This document shows positions 1-6,450 of a DNA stretch of 9,793 nt, in pieces. Below the pieces are notes generated by a model that was not told where the DNA came from, searched no databases, and worked only from the letters and a program-made list of their open reading frames with translations. The stretch comes from CAUZSM01 sp963582685 (GTDB lineage Archaea; Thermoplasmatota; Poseidoniia; Poseidoniales; Thalassarchaeaceae): assembly GCA_963582685.1 (NCBI GenBank), contig CAUZSM010000060.1, forward strand, positions 1-9,793, given 5' to 3'. Numbering within the stretch: the stretch's first letter is position 1; each line of letters begins with the position of its first letter. A program made the position numbers and the translations under genes.

Positions 1-258
1 GCCTGGTCCCGAGCAGGTCCCGAGAAGGTGTATGTGCAACATCTGATGAATAATCACGCAGCAGAGATTTGGTCATGGATTGAAGGAGGCGGCTACTTCT
101 ATGTCTGTGGTGACAAGAATTACATGGCGAAAGACGTCCACTCCACACTCATCAAAATCTGTGTCGAGCAAAGTGGAATGTCTGGCGAAGATGCGAAGCA
201 CTACGTCGAGCGCGTGCTGATGAAAGAAGAGAAGCGCTACCTCCGTGACGTCTACTGA
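1..258 (+). CDS. CysJ-like NADPH flavoprotein reductase, C-terminal end (5' partial)
   Basis: The reading frame is open from base 1 and ends at TGA 256-258, giving 85 residues of a protein that starts before the window. It matches the C-terminus of the ferredoxin-NADP reductase module of sulfite reductase flavoprotein subunit CysJ and cytochrome P450 reductase-type diflavin enzymes. Visible blocks are AWSR near the edge, EKVYVQHLM, an AEIW-WIEGGGYFYVCGD segment (the NADPH-binding strand with its conserved Cys-Gly-Asp), then MAKDV, and the terminal RYLRDVY. In this family the last aromatic residue, here Tyr, stacks on the FAD ring. By family knowledge the enzyme passes electrons from NADPH through FAD to an acceptor such as FMN, sulfite reductase haemoprotein or ferredoxin. 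The FMN and FAD domains are outside the window, so whether this is true CysJ or another reductase cannot be decided. An internal ATG at position 31 is not the real start because homology extends upstream of it. Confidence 0.88.
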   Translation, partial: AWSRAGPEKVYVQHLMNNHAAEIWSWIEGGGYFYVCGDKNYMAKDVHSTLIKICVEQSGMSGEDAKHYVERVLMKEEKRYLRDVY

Positions 259-336
259 TGTGCTCGCTCACTTCGTTGTAGAATCGCTTACAGTATCGGC
301 GGCACGCCTTTGAACCGCACTCGGATGGGGTGAATC
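259..336 (+). other. Short gap between the reductase and biotin carboxylase genes
   Basis: These 78 bases hold the GGGGTGA ribosome-binding site (327-333) of the carboxylase gene. I see no clear TATA box and no T-rich terminator. The two genes may be transcribed together, or the carboxylase may have a weak promoter here. Confidence 0.4.
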
Positions 337-1674
337 ATGTTCAAGCGCGTGCTCATAGCCAATCGTGGCGAGATTGCACTACGCATCAGCAGAGCGCTGC
401 GAGAACTTGGCGTTGAGGTCTGCATCATCCATGGTCGTGAAGACCGCCTATCTCTACCCGTTCGCCTGTCAGACCATGCGATTCCACTATACCGCGATAA
501 TCCGCTCGACTCCTACCTCGACTATGAAGCGGTAATCGAGGCCGCTAAGTCGATTGGAGCTGAGGCCATTCATCCCGGTTACGGCTTCCTCGCTGAGAAC
601 GCGGACTTCGTCAAGCGATGCGAGGAAGAGGAGATTACCTTCATTGGACCATCTTCGGAAGTCATCGGCCTGCTCGGCGACAAAATCGAGGCTCGAAAGG
701 CGATGGAAGCAGCTGGTTTACCGGTAGCGAAGGGAAGCAGCGAGCCGATTTCAGACGCTGACATCGCCGCCGCACTTGCGTCTGACATCGGCTATCCTGT
801 AATCATCAAGGCCGCTGCTGGTGGTGGCGGAATAGGAATGCAGATTGTGCGAGAGAAGTCGGAGTTTGAATCCGCACTCAATCTATGCCGATCTAGGGCC
901 AGCAGTGCCTTCGGAGATGAACGCGTATTCGTCGAGAAATACATCGAAGGTGCTCAACACATCGAGTTTCAGGTACTCGCCGATGGAGTCGATGCTGTCC
1001 ACTTCGGCGAGCGATTCTGCTCTATCCAACGCCGGCACCAGAAACTCATCGAAGAAGGTCCTTGGCTTTCCGATGAGGTGAGAATGGACCTTGGTAGAAA
1101 GGTCTGCGAAGGTGCGTGTAAAGTAGGATATGAAGGACTTGCAACCTTTGAATTCCTCCGCGACGCCAACGGAGATTTCTACTTCCTTGAAGTCAATCCA
1201 AGAGTGCAGGTTGAGCATACAATCACTGAGATGCTGACCGGACATGACCTCGTGAAACTCGGAATCAGAGTGGCCTATGGAGAAACACTTCCGCTCAAGC
1301 AGTCGGACATCACTCTGATCGGCCACGCCATCCAGTGCAGATTGAATGCAGAGGACCCCGTCAAGTTCGTTCCATCGCCCGGCCGGCTTTGGGATTGCCA
1401 TTTCCCTGGTGGTAATGGGGTGAGGGTGGACACCCATGCCCACATTGGCTACGACATGCCCGGCTGTTTCGACTCACTTCTCGCCAAATTGATTGTCTGG
1501 GCTCCAAATCGTGATGATGCTAGGCAGAAGATGAAGGCGGCACTGAAAGAGACCACACTTGTGGGGGTAAAGACGGTGATTCCATTGCATTTGGCTATCT
1601 TGGATGAGCCCGATTTCATTGCAGGTGACATCACCATACAGTATCTTGATGAGCATCCGGGATTGATGAGGTGA
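337..1674 (+). CDS. accC: Biotin carboxylase subunit of acyl-CoA carboxylase (AccC type)
   Basis: This 445-residue protein is the normal length for a stand-alone biotin carboxylase. Such enzymes use ATP and bicarbonate to carboxylate biotin on a carrier protein, the first half-reaction of acetyl- or propionyl-CoA carboxylase. The N-terminal domain opens with FKRVLIANRGEIALRI and has an HPGYGFLAEN block. The ATP-grasp domain has K158, a glycine loop at 162-167, H208 in HIEFQVLADG, RRHQK at 232-236, E272, and E285-N287-R289-E293 in the EVNPRVQVEH metal and biotin site. The C-terminal domain has R335 in CRLNAEDP and a FDSLLAKLIVW block. All expected catalytic residues are present. The glycine loop reads GGGGIGM, where GGGGRGM is usual. 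There is no fused biotin carrier domain, and neither carrier nor carboxyltransferase genes are in the window. The start is fixed by homology and by GGGGTGA at 327-333. Whether the substrate is acetyl- or propionyl-CoA cannot be told from this subunit. Confidence 0.93.
   Translation: MFKRVLIANRGEIALRISRALRELGVEVCIIHGREDRLSLPVRLSDHAIPLYRDNPLDSYLDYEAVIEAAKSIGAEAIHPGYGFLAENADFVKRCEEEEITFIGPSSEVIGLLGDKIEARKAMEAAGLPVAKGSSEPISDADIAAALASDIGYPVIIKAAAGGGGIGMQIVREKSEFESALNLCRSRASSAFGDERVFVEKYIEGAQHIEFQVLADGVDAVHFGERFCSIQRRHQKLIEEGPWLSDEVRMDLGRKVCEGACKVGYEGLATFEFLRDANGDFYFLEVNPRVQVEHTITEMLTGHDLVKLGIRVAYGETLPLKQSDITLIGHAIQCRLNAEDPVKFVPSPGRLWDCHFPGGNGVRVDTHAHIGYDMPGCFDSLLAKLIVWAPNRDDARQKMKAALKETTLVGVKTVIPLHLAILDEPDFIAGDITIQYLDEHPGLMR
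1669..1674 (+). promoter_or_regulatory. Shine-Dalgarno site overlapping the upstream stop codon
   Basis: AGGTGA lies four bases before the kinase ATG at 1679 and includes the TGA stop of the biotin carboxylase gene. It matches the archaeal anti-Shine-Dalgarno sequence. The layout implies translational coupling and supports the chosen kinase start. Confidence 0.7.
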
Positions 1675-1678
1675 GTGA

Positions 1679-2653
1679 ATGGAGATTGTAATCGTAGGCA
1701 CCCTCGCATACGACGACCTTGAAACTGAGGCGGGCACTGTAACCGATTCTCTTGGTGGCTCCGGCACCTTTGCCGGATTGGCCGCCGCCTTCCATGCTAG
1801 TCGACGAGGAGATACCGGCGGCACACTACCTGTGGGCTTGGTATGTGCAGTGGGTGATGACTTCAGACAAGAGGACCTCGACCTGCTGAAATCAGCCGGG
1901 CTCGACTTGAGTGGAATCGAGCACGTCAAGGGCAGCAAATCCTTCCGTTGGCGCGGTCGCTACGATGGCGATATGTCGCAGGCCACTACCATTGAAACCC
2001 AGCAAAATGTCTTGGAGGATTACCAACCAAAGGTTCCGGTGGCTTGGTGGGCACCTCAGATGTTATTCCTCGCCAATAATCACCCGGCAATCCAATTGCA
2101 GGTTCTAGACCAGTGTGAGGGTGCGAAGTTCACCGCGATGGATTCGATGAACTTGTGGATAAACATCGCGTTTGATGAATTGTCAGCAGTTTTGCGCCGG
2201 GTGAATTTAGCAATTCTCAATGACATGGAAGTCAAATTAATCGCCAAGGATGAGAATCTGATTCGCGCTGCTCAAAACATCCGCTCCGGCGCTGCCCTTG
2301 CTGGAGGTGAAAGTGCGGGAGCAGGACCCTCAATCCTAGTTGTGAAGAAAGGTGAGCATGGGGTGGTCGCACTCAGTGATGATGGCATCCTTTCACTGCC
2401 GGCTTGGCCCACAGCCGACTTAGTCGACCCTACCGGTTGCGGCGATTCATTTGCTGGTACTCTGCTCACTCATCTGTCGGAATTAGAGGACTTAGAGCCG
2501 ACTCGTGAGCAATTGCATAACGCATTGATTCACGCGACCATCACTGCATCATTCACACTAAGCGCCTTTGGGACAGAAGGCCTGATCAATCTGGATCGTG
2601 GGGCGTACGCGTCAAGGGTAGACGCCTATCGCAGGATGGTTGGACTTGCCTGA
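1679..2653 (+). CDS. PfkB/ribokinase-family carbohydrate or nucleoside kinase
   Basis: This 324-residue protein is a PfkB-superfamily kinase, which phosphorylates a sugar or nucleoside hydroxyl with ATP. The N-terminal strand IVIVGTLAYDD is followed by the GGSGTFAGLAAAF substrate-side glycine motif at 26-38 and a VGDDF block. FRWRGRY lies in the lid region, FLANNHP and AMDSMNLWI in the central fold, and LNDMEVKLI comes before the ATP site. The C-terminal signature DPTGCGDSFAG spans 250-260, with the catalytic base expected at D256. The FRW-GRY and MNLWI style fits a subgroup of uncharacterised archaeal and bacterial sugar kinases, so the substrate cannot be named; ribokinase, fructokinase or nucleoside kinase activity are all possible. 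The gene starts four bases after the biotin carboxylase stop. Its Shine-Dalgarno site AGGTGA (1669-1674) contains that stop codon, so the two genes are almost certainly cotranscribed and coupled. Its stop lies one base from that of the convergent gene. Confidence 0.87.
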   Translation: MEIVIVGTLAYDDLETEAGTVTDSLGGSGTFAGLAAAFHASRRGDTGGTLPVGLVCAVGDDFRQEDLDLLKSAGLDLSGIEHVKGSKSFRWRGRYDGDMSQATTIETQQNVLEDYQPKVPVAWWAPQMLFLANNHPAIQLQVLDQCEGAKFTAMDSMNLWINIAFDELSAVLRRVNLAILNDMEVKLIAKDENLIRAAQNIRSGAALAGGESAGAGPSILVVKKGEHGVVALSDDGILSLPAWPTADLVDPTGCGDSFAGTLLTHLSELEDLEPTREQLHNALIHATITASFTLSAFGTEGLINLDRGAYASRVDAYRRMVGLA

Positions 2654-2654
2654 T

Positions 2655-4688
2655 TCAACCAAGGCGAGAAATGCCGTGATGGCCTTCGGGGGTTCTCTTT
2701 GGAGATGTGGATTTCATCGCTGAGAATGTCAGAGATTCGCGGCTCTTTGTCTCGGCCGCCGCGAGGATGGCGGCAATTGGTGCAAGGTCTCCACTGTCTG
2801 CAAGACGCTGCACAATGTCTGTTGCTTCGCCCTCGGCAATGCCCCCTCCTGTCGACTTGGACAGGTGCTTGATGCGCTCTGCGAGGTCCGCCTGATGGTC
2901 GTGGTCTGCTCGTAGGCGGAGAATCTGACCGCTGCGTAGAGGCACTTCGCGATACAGTCCATCGCCGAATCCGTCCTCATCACCATACACCGATGAGTAG
3001 TCATCAGCATCGGTGCGTGCGCGCGCGGGGACAGCAGTCCGGGCTCTGGCAGCGATTGCAATAATCGGCTTGGATTGCCTGATTCCGCTGAGAGCGGACC
3101 AACCACGTCTTGCCAAATTACTGAGCGCTCCTCTTTCATGAGGCCGTTCCGCGGCCCTGAGTCGTGGTTTTGGAGATGTTTGCAGCATTCTAGTGAGTGC
3201 AGGATAGTCTTCGAGGGCCTCTGCATTATCCTCTGCAGGGATTGCCTCGAGGGGCATCGGCAGTTCTGCAGTGGTGTGTGTCCTCGCGGCGTTTTGCATA
3301 CGGGCACGCGCTACCACACCGGGAGCGCATTCTTGGCGTAGTGCACCTGCGCTTGGCTCAGGCAATCCACCACCATCCATTGCTTGACGCAATGCTGCTC
3401 CTGACCACAAACCCGTCGGTGGCGACTGTGTTGGTTGCTGCACAGGCACTAGTGAATCACTCGACACCGGTTGTTGCTGCCACGGGTCGACCCTGCTTGG
3501 TGCGGGCTTCTCCTCGTACCATGATGGAGTCTCTTCCCGACCCCATGTGCGCTCGTAGGCGGAGCGTGGCTCCTCTTGTGGAGGAGAGAATGAAGACGCC
3601 GGTGTATCATCGAAAAGATTCCCGAATATTCCACCTTCAGAAGGAGCTGAGTCATCGAATGCCGATGAAGAGAACAGGCCGCTGCCTGCTTCTTTTGCCT
3701 CATTCAGTGCGCTCTGGATGCGAGTACCCGCAACCTCAGGCTCGGCTCTTGCCCATGGGTCTGACTCGGTGCTCCACGGGTCTTTCTGGACCGGTTGGGT
3801 TGCCGGAGTTTGGCTCCATGGTTCATTTTGTGTATCAGTTGTTGGAGTGAATCTTGTCTGACCTTGTTGCCAACCGTTCCACACAGGGTTTTCGCTACGT
3901 TCCTCGGAGAGGGTAGCAGACGCGCGCTCCAATAATCCACGACCACCTTGGTCTTCAGAAGATTGGGTGGTTAATCCACCCGTTGCCGATTGCACCCCGC
4001 TAGTTGTGTAGGAATTGGCGGGTTTTGGCTCGGGAACGGTGGCACTTTCGCCTCGGTACATTCTGGAGAGCGCAGATTCAAGATCAACATCATCGAATAC
4101 GTCCTCCTGCATCAACTCAGCTTCGACGAGTTCCTCCTCATGCAACGAATCAGCCTCCATATGCAGGGATTGTAATGGATTCACAGTAGGGAAGTTGGCC
4201 TCACGGGTGAGGTCCTCCAATCCTATTCTCGCTTCTTCAAGGGTTTTGCCATCGCATAGGCGATTGACCATCATCTGTAATCGTAGGAGGGTGCTGTCTC
4301 TACCGTGCAGCAGGTGCCTGTCGCCTGCCTCGGTGTCGATATACAGGGTGGGTCGTCGTCCTAGTAGCCAAGTGAACAGCGTGATTGCGCCGATACTGAG
4401 GGCATACAACTGGATAGTTCCCTCGAGGACCCGTATGGCGAACAGGAGCAGGATGACTCCCATCCAAGTGATTCCCGGTGGAACAATCGGTGCGTGGTGG
4501 TGACGAACACGCTGAATACTGGAGAGACTGATACGCAGGCCCTTACCGTCTCTTCTTTCAAGCAAGAGATGATTCTCATCGAGCACCGCCTTAAGGCGTC
4601 CTTCAACCCCTGCCAGCCTTAGCGATGCGAATATTTCATGTTCGCTGTGCTTAGGCTGGACCCCTACGGGTCCATCCTGTCGAGTCAT
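2655..4688 (-). CDS. Two-helix membrane protein with long disordered DPW-repeat region, unknown function
   Basis: I do not recognise this 677-residue protein. Residues 22-66 form a small beta-rich segment (GVEGRLKAVLDENHLLLERR, then ISLSSIQRVR) that resembles a PH-like or membrane-anchor fold, though this is only a guess. Two hydrophobic helices follow at about 72-87 and 91-109, closed by GRRP. The next stretch, YIDTEAGDRHLLHGRD to about 165, looks folded and helical. Residues 180-210 are very acidic. From about 215 to 450 the chain is rich in Ser, Pro, Gln, Glu and Trp and looks disordered. It carries DPW at 303-305, 310-312 and 401-403, EPW at 289-291 and an NPVWNGW segment ending at W273. 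An arginine-rich part (ARART twice) and an acidic YGDEDGFGDG patch precede a C-terminal helical region with DLAERIKHLSKSTGGG. The composition suggests a membrane-anchored scaffold. ATG 4686-4688 has no clear Shine-Dalgarno site but a TATA-like box lies upstream, so a near-leaderless message is likely. Confidence 0.8.
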   Translation of the reverse strand: MTRQDGPVGVQPKHSEHEIFASLRLAGVEGRLKAVLDENHLLLERRDGKGLRISLSSIQRVRHHHAPIVPPGITWMGVILLLFAIRVLEGTIQLYALSIGAITLFTWLLGRRPTLYIDTEAGDRHLLHGRDSTLLRLQMMVNRLCDGKTLEEARIGLEDLTREANFPTVNPLQSLHMEADSLHEEELVEAELMQEDVFDDVDLESALSRMYRGESATVPEPKPANSYTTSGVQSATGGLTTQSSEDQGGRGLLERASATLSEERSENPVWNGWQQGQTRFTPTTDTQNEPWSQTPATQPVQKDPWSTESDPWARAEPEVAGTRIQSALNEAKEAGSGLFSSSAFDDSAPSEGGIFGNLFDDTPASSFSPPQEEPRSAYERTWGREETPSWYEEKPAPSRVDPWQQQPVSSDSLVPVQQPTQSPPTGLWSGAALRQAMDGGGLPEPSAGALRQECAPGVVARARMQNAARTHTTAELPMPLEAIPAEDNAEALEDYPALTRMLQTSPKPRLRAAERPHERGALSNLARRGWSALSGIRQSKPIIAIAARARTAVPARARTDADDYSSVYGDEDGFGDGLYREVPLRSGQILRLRADHDHQADLAERIKHLSKSTGGGIAEGEATDIVQRLADSGDLAPIAAILAAAETKSRESLTFSAMKSTSPKRTPEGHHGISRLG

Positions 4689-4697
4689 CCCAAAACC

Positions 4698-4709
4698 GGC
4701 AGCGCTGCC
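4698..4709. repeat. 12-bp perfect palindrome GGCAGCGCTGCC
   Basis: The sequence is its own reverse complement and lies between the TATA-like box and the ATG of the membrane-protein gene, about 10 bases from the start codon. If transcription begins near 4692 the palindrome is promoter DNA downstream of the TATA box, a typical place for a repressor to bind. A chance GC palindrome is also possible. Confidence 0.4.
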
Positions 4710-4714
4710 TGCTG

Positions 4715-4729
4715 CTTATACAGTTTATT
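4715..4729 (-). promoter_or_regulatory. Possible TATA/BRE promoter of the DPW membrane-protein gene
   Basis: On the minus strand the sequence AATAAACTGTATAAG lies in an otherwise GC-balanced gap. The TATAA core is centred about 31 bases before the ATG at 4688. In archaea transcription starts about 26 bases from the TATA centre, which would give a leader of only a few bases. That fits the lack of a Shine-Dalgarno site. No start-site data support it, so this is inference from position and composition. Confidence 0.35.
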
Positions 4730-4792
4730 GGAGAACTTACGCGCGTGAGGGCTGGTTTTCAACCCCTTCGGAATCACCGGAACCATTGGTAA

Positions 4793-5794
4793 TCATGCAG
4801 AAATAATGCTCTCAGCCACACCCATGATGCGCATATTGCCTGCATCAAGTTGAGCGAGTATTACCATTTGGCTGTCATCAGACCTAATCAGTAGCGGATT
4901 TTCCCAATCGACGCTGATGTTGGCACCATCCATTGCTGTCACTCTACCAACTGTGAATTGCAGGTCTACCGCTGCATGAATCACATCTCCCACGGTTAGT
5001 CCGCGCTTCTGGAAAGGAGCGATTCGCAGGACTATTTTGGAGGAATCATGTCTGTCCAAAGCATTGCTGCCTGAACTGACCAGCACACAGCCCCGATGCA
5101 AGGCTTCCTCGCGCAGGTTACGCAATGCCACTCCGACCCGATCACCAGCGGTTGCCATCTCAACATCGTCGTCCATTACCTGTAGGCTGCGAGCGATGCC
5201 GTTCTCTGCCACGGGCAGCACTGTAACCTCGTCGTGTTTGCTGACCGTCCCGCTTTGGACATAACCGATAGCGACCAAACCAACCCCTTTCACGTTGAAG
5301 TGTTGGTCGACCGGGATGACAAGTGAGTCACCCTGCTCCTGTTCGCGTTCGGATGCCATATTGTCCATGTGAGTGAAGAGAATGTTTCTGATTTCATGCT
5401 CATCGGGCCAGTTATCATGCAGGGTCCAACTCGCAAGCCCGGCCTGTTCGAGAATGACCTTCACTTGCTCGGGGTCAACCCAGCCTCCTTCATCTGGGGC
5501 GATGATAGCGTGCCCGGTGTCGATTCCAGCACAACCGAAAGCGACCAAAACTTCGCCTAGAGCCGCATCTACTTTGCTTATCTCAACAACACCAACTTTT
5601 GCTACGTTCAGCACTGACAGCAGTGGGCGCAGGCGTTCTGGATGGCGGAGTGGGCGCAGCAGAGAAAGCACTCGAATCTCATCACCGATTATTTCCTTGT
5701 AGACATATGAGTCAATATCGCGCGAGTCACCTTTCTTTGCGATGGTTCGGGCTTTGTCATCCGAGCCGACCCAAGCGACATTGAGCACTGGCAT
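4793..5794 (-). CDS. EF-Tu-like protein with degenerate GTPase domain
   Basis: With the ATG at 5794 this protein has 333 residues. Residues 159-240 match domain II of EF-Tu/EF-1A: IPVDQHFNVKGVGLVAIGYV, then SGTVSKHDEVTVLP, a RSLQVMDDDVEMATAGDRVG block and HRGCVL. Residues 250-333 would be domain III. The N-terminal 1-145 sits where the G domain should be and keeps its outline (VLNVAWVG at the start, then ALGEVLVAFGCAGIDTGHAII). It has no P-loop GxxxxGKS/T, no DxxGH and no NKxD, so GTP hydrolysis is unlikely. I recall a family of such EF-Tu domain 2 proteins in methanogens and other euryarchaea; their role is not established as far as I know. Starts at 5821 (ATG) and 5824 (TTG) are also in frame but add only MMRRRRPAGF, which is untypical. 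AAGGAGG (5810-5816) lies 15 bases before the chosen start, with a GC palindrome between them. The gene probably shares a transcript with its neighbours. Confidence 0.83.
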   Translation of the reverse strand: MPVLNVAWVGSDDKARTIAKKGDSRDIDSYVYKEIIGDEIRVLSLLRPLRHPERLRPLLSVLNVAKVGVVEISKVDAALGEVLVAFGCAGIDTGHAIIAPDEGGWVDPEQVKVILEQAGLASWTLHDNWPDEHEIRNILFTHMDNMASEREQEQGDSLVIPVDQHFNVKGVGLVAIGYVQSGTVSKHDEVTVLPVAENGIARSLQVMDDDVEMATAGDRVGVALRNLREEALHRGCVLVSSGSNALDRHDSSKIVLRIAPFQKRGLTVGDVIHAAVDLQFTVGRVTAMDGANISVDWENPLLIRSDDSQMVILAQLDAGNMRIMGVAESIISA

Positions 5795-5840
5795 GAAGCC
5801 CGCGGGCCGCCTCCTTCTCATCAATCCGCCGGCGAAGTGG

Positions 5841-5862
5841 AACTATTACTATTGACAATTCG
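5841..5862 (-). promoter_or_regulatory. AT-rich possible promoter element before the EF-Tu-like gene
   Basis: The gap between the thioesterase stop and the EF-Tu-like gene holds an AT-rich run, reading GAATTGTCAATAGTAATAG on the minus strand, amid GC-rich DNA. A TATA box there would place transcription start near 5822, just before the AAGGAGG site. This would give the EF-Tu-like gene its own promoter in addition to read-through from the thioesterase gene. Evidence is only base composition and spacing. Confidence 0.28.
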
Positions 5863-5867
5863 ATTCA

Positions 5868-6332
5868 TCAATCAGTGAGCGATTCCTTCATCGCTCGCTT
5901 TGCGCTGGCGGCGTATTCCCACAATTTCTTCTGTTCGTCAGTCTCAGGCACGAGTTGCGGAACCTGAATTGGGCTCATTTCGCTATCGATTGCGACCATG
6001 AAGAAAAGGCCAGAACAGATTTCCTGTCTGTTCCATTCGGTTCGATTCAGGCGGTTGGCTACAACATGTACTCCAACGGTGTGAGTGGAAGTGTAAATCA
6101 CCGTGGCAGTCGCTTCAATCAGGTCGCCTTGGAATGCCGGTCGCTTGAATTTCAACGCGTCAATACTGACGGTAACGAAATCACGGTGGGCAAATTTGCT
6201 CGATACCACACCGGCAGCAGTATCCATGATACTGAGCAAACGACCTCCAAATAGGGTATTCAGGGCGTTAGTGTCCTGCGGAAACACCTCTTCAATCAAG
6301 GTGACGGGTTCAGTGGAAAAGGGCTCGTCCAT
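5868..6332 (-). CDS. Acyl-CoA thioesterase, hotdog fold (YciA/ACOT family)
   Basis: This 154-residue protein matches single-domain hotdog acyl-CoA hydrolases, which release free fatty acid and CoA from acyl-CoA in the cytoplasm. The N-terminal strand EEVFPQDTNALNTLFGGRLLSIMD leads into the central hotdog helix TAAGVVSSKFA. D37 in that block is the position of the catalytic acid in YciA. The block VTVSIDALKFKRPAFQGDLIEATATVIY is the usual family core, with TVGVHVVANRLN as a later strand. The last 30 residues form a charged helical tail. The open frame extends 40 codons further up to 6452, but that part lacks homology and runs through the divergent promoter. I chose ATG 6332 because GGGTGAGG (6339-6346) lies six bases before it. 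ATG 6359 is a second option. It may supply free acids or CoA for membrane lipid or fatty-acid turnover, in line with the nearby biotin carboxylase, though they are not in one operon. Confidence 0.88.
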   Translation of the reverse strand: MDEPFSTEPVTLIEEVFPQDTNALNTLFGGRLLSIMDTAAGVVSSKFAHRDFVTVSIDALKFKRPAFQGDLIEATATVIYTSTHTVGVHVVANRLNRTEWNRQEICSGLFFMVAIDSEMSPIQVPQLVPETDEQKKLWEYAASAKRAMKESLTD

Positions 6333-6450
6333 GTCTTTCCTCACCCTAAGCCTGCGCATAACCCCCTCTTGAGGCCTATCATGGGCGCACCCACTTCCGT
6401 TCGGGTTATTGCACCCGGGCCGCTCGCCATGTGCGAGTAGGGGTGCGAAC
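6333..6450. promoter_or_regulatory. Divergent intergenic region of thioesterase and ThiI-like genes
   Basis: These 118 bases separate two start codons on opposite strands, so promoters for both directions should lie here. The only AT-rich island is GGTTATTGC at 6403-6411, readable as a weak TATA-like element. GGGTGAGG at 6339-6346 (minus) and GGGGTG at 6440-6445 (plus) are the two ribosome-binding sites. A nested inverted repeat fills 6411-6446. I cannot fix the transcription starts. Confidence 0.4.
6411..6446 (+). repeat. Nested inverted repeat enclosing the ribosome-binding site of the ThiI-like gene
   Basis: GCACCC at 6411-6416 pairs with GGGTGC at 6441-6446, and inside it CTCGC at 6423-6427 pairs with GCGAG at 6433-6437 around a five-base loop. 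The outer right arm overlaps the GGGGTG ribosome-binding site four bases before the ATG. If transcribed whole, the stem would hide the site. Internal bulges of six and three bases weaken it, and the transcript may begin inside it. Confidence 0.4.

Noticed and set aside
883..1443. 186-codon open frame on the minus strand inside the biotin carboxylase gene
   Set aside because: It lies fully antisense to a well-conserved enzyme and its translation shows no recognisable domain; a coding shadow.
3015..3027. Alternating GTGCGCGCGCGG run as Z-DNA or a repeat element
   Set aside because: It is explained by Ala-Arg codons of the membrane protein (ARART segments) and is short.
3197..3850. 217-codon plus-strand frame opposite the membrane-protein gene
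   Set aside because: It sits opposite the low-complexity Pro/Ser/Gln region, whose biased codons suppress stops in other frames. No homology or ribosome-binding site is apparent.
4015..4503. 162-codon plus-strand frame (very Ser/Arg rich)
   Set aside because: It is antisense to the conserved membrane-helix part of the same gene, and its composition is typical of a shadow frame.
4793..5794. SelB or true EF-1A identity for the EF-Tu-like protein
   Set aside because: It lacks every GTPase motif and is shorter than SelB; only domains II and III match.
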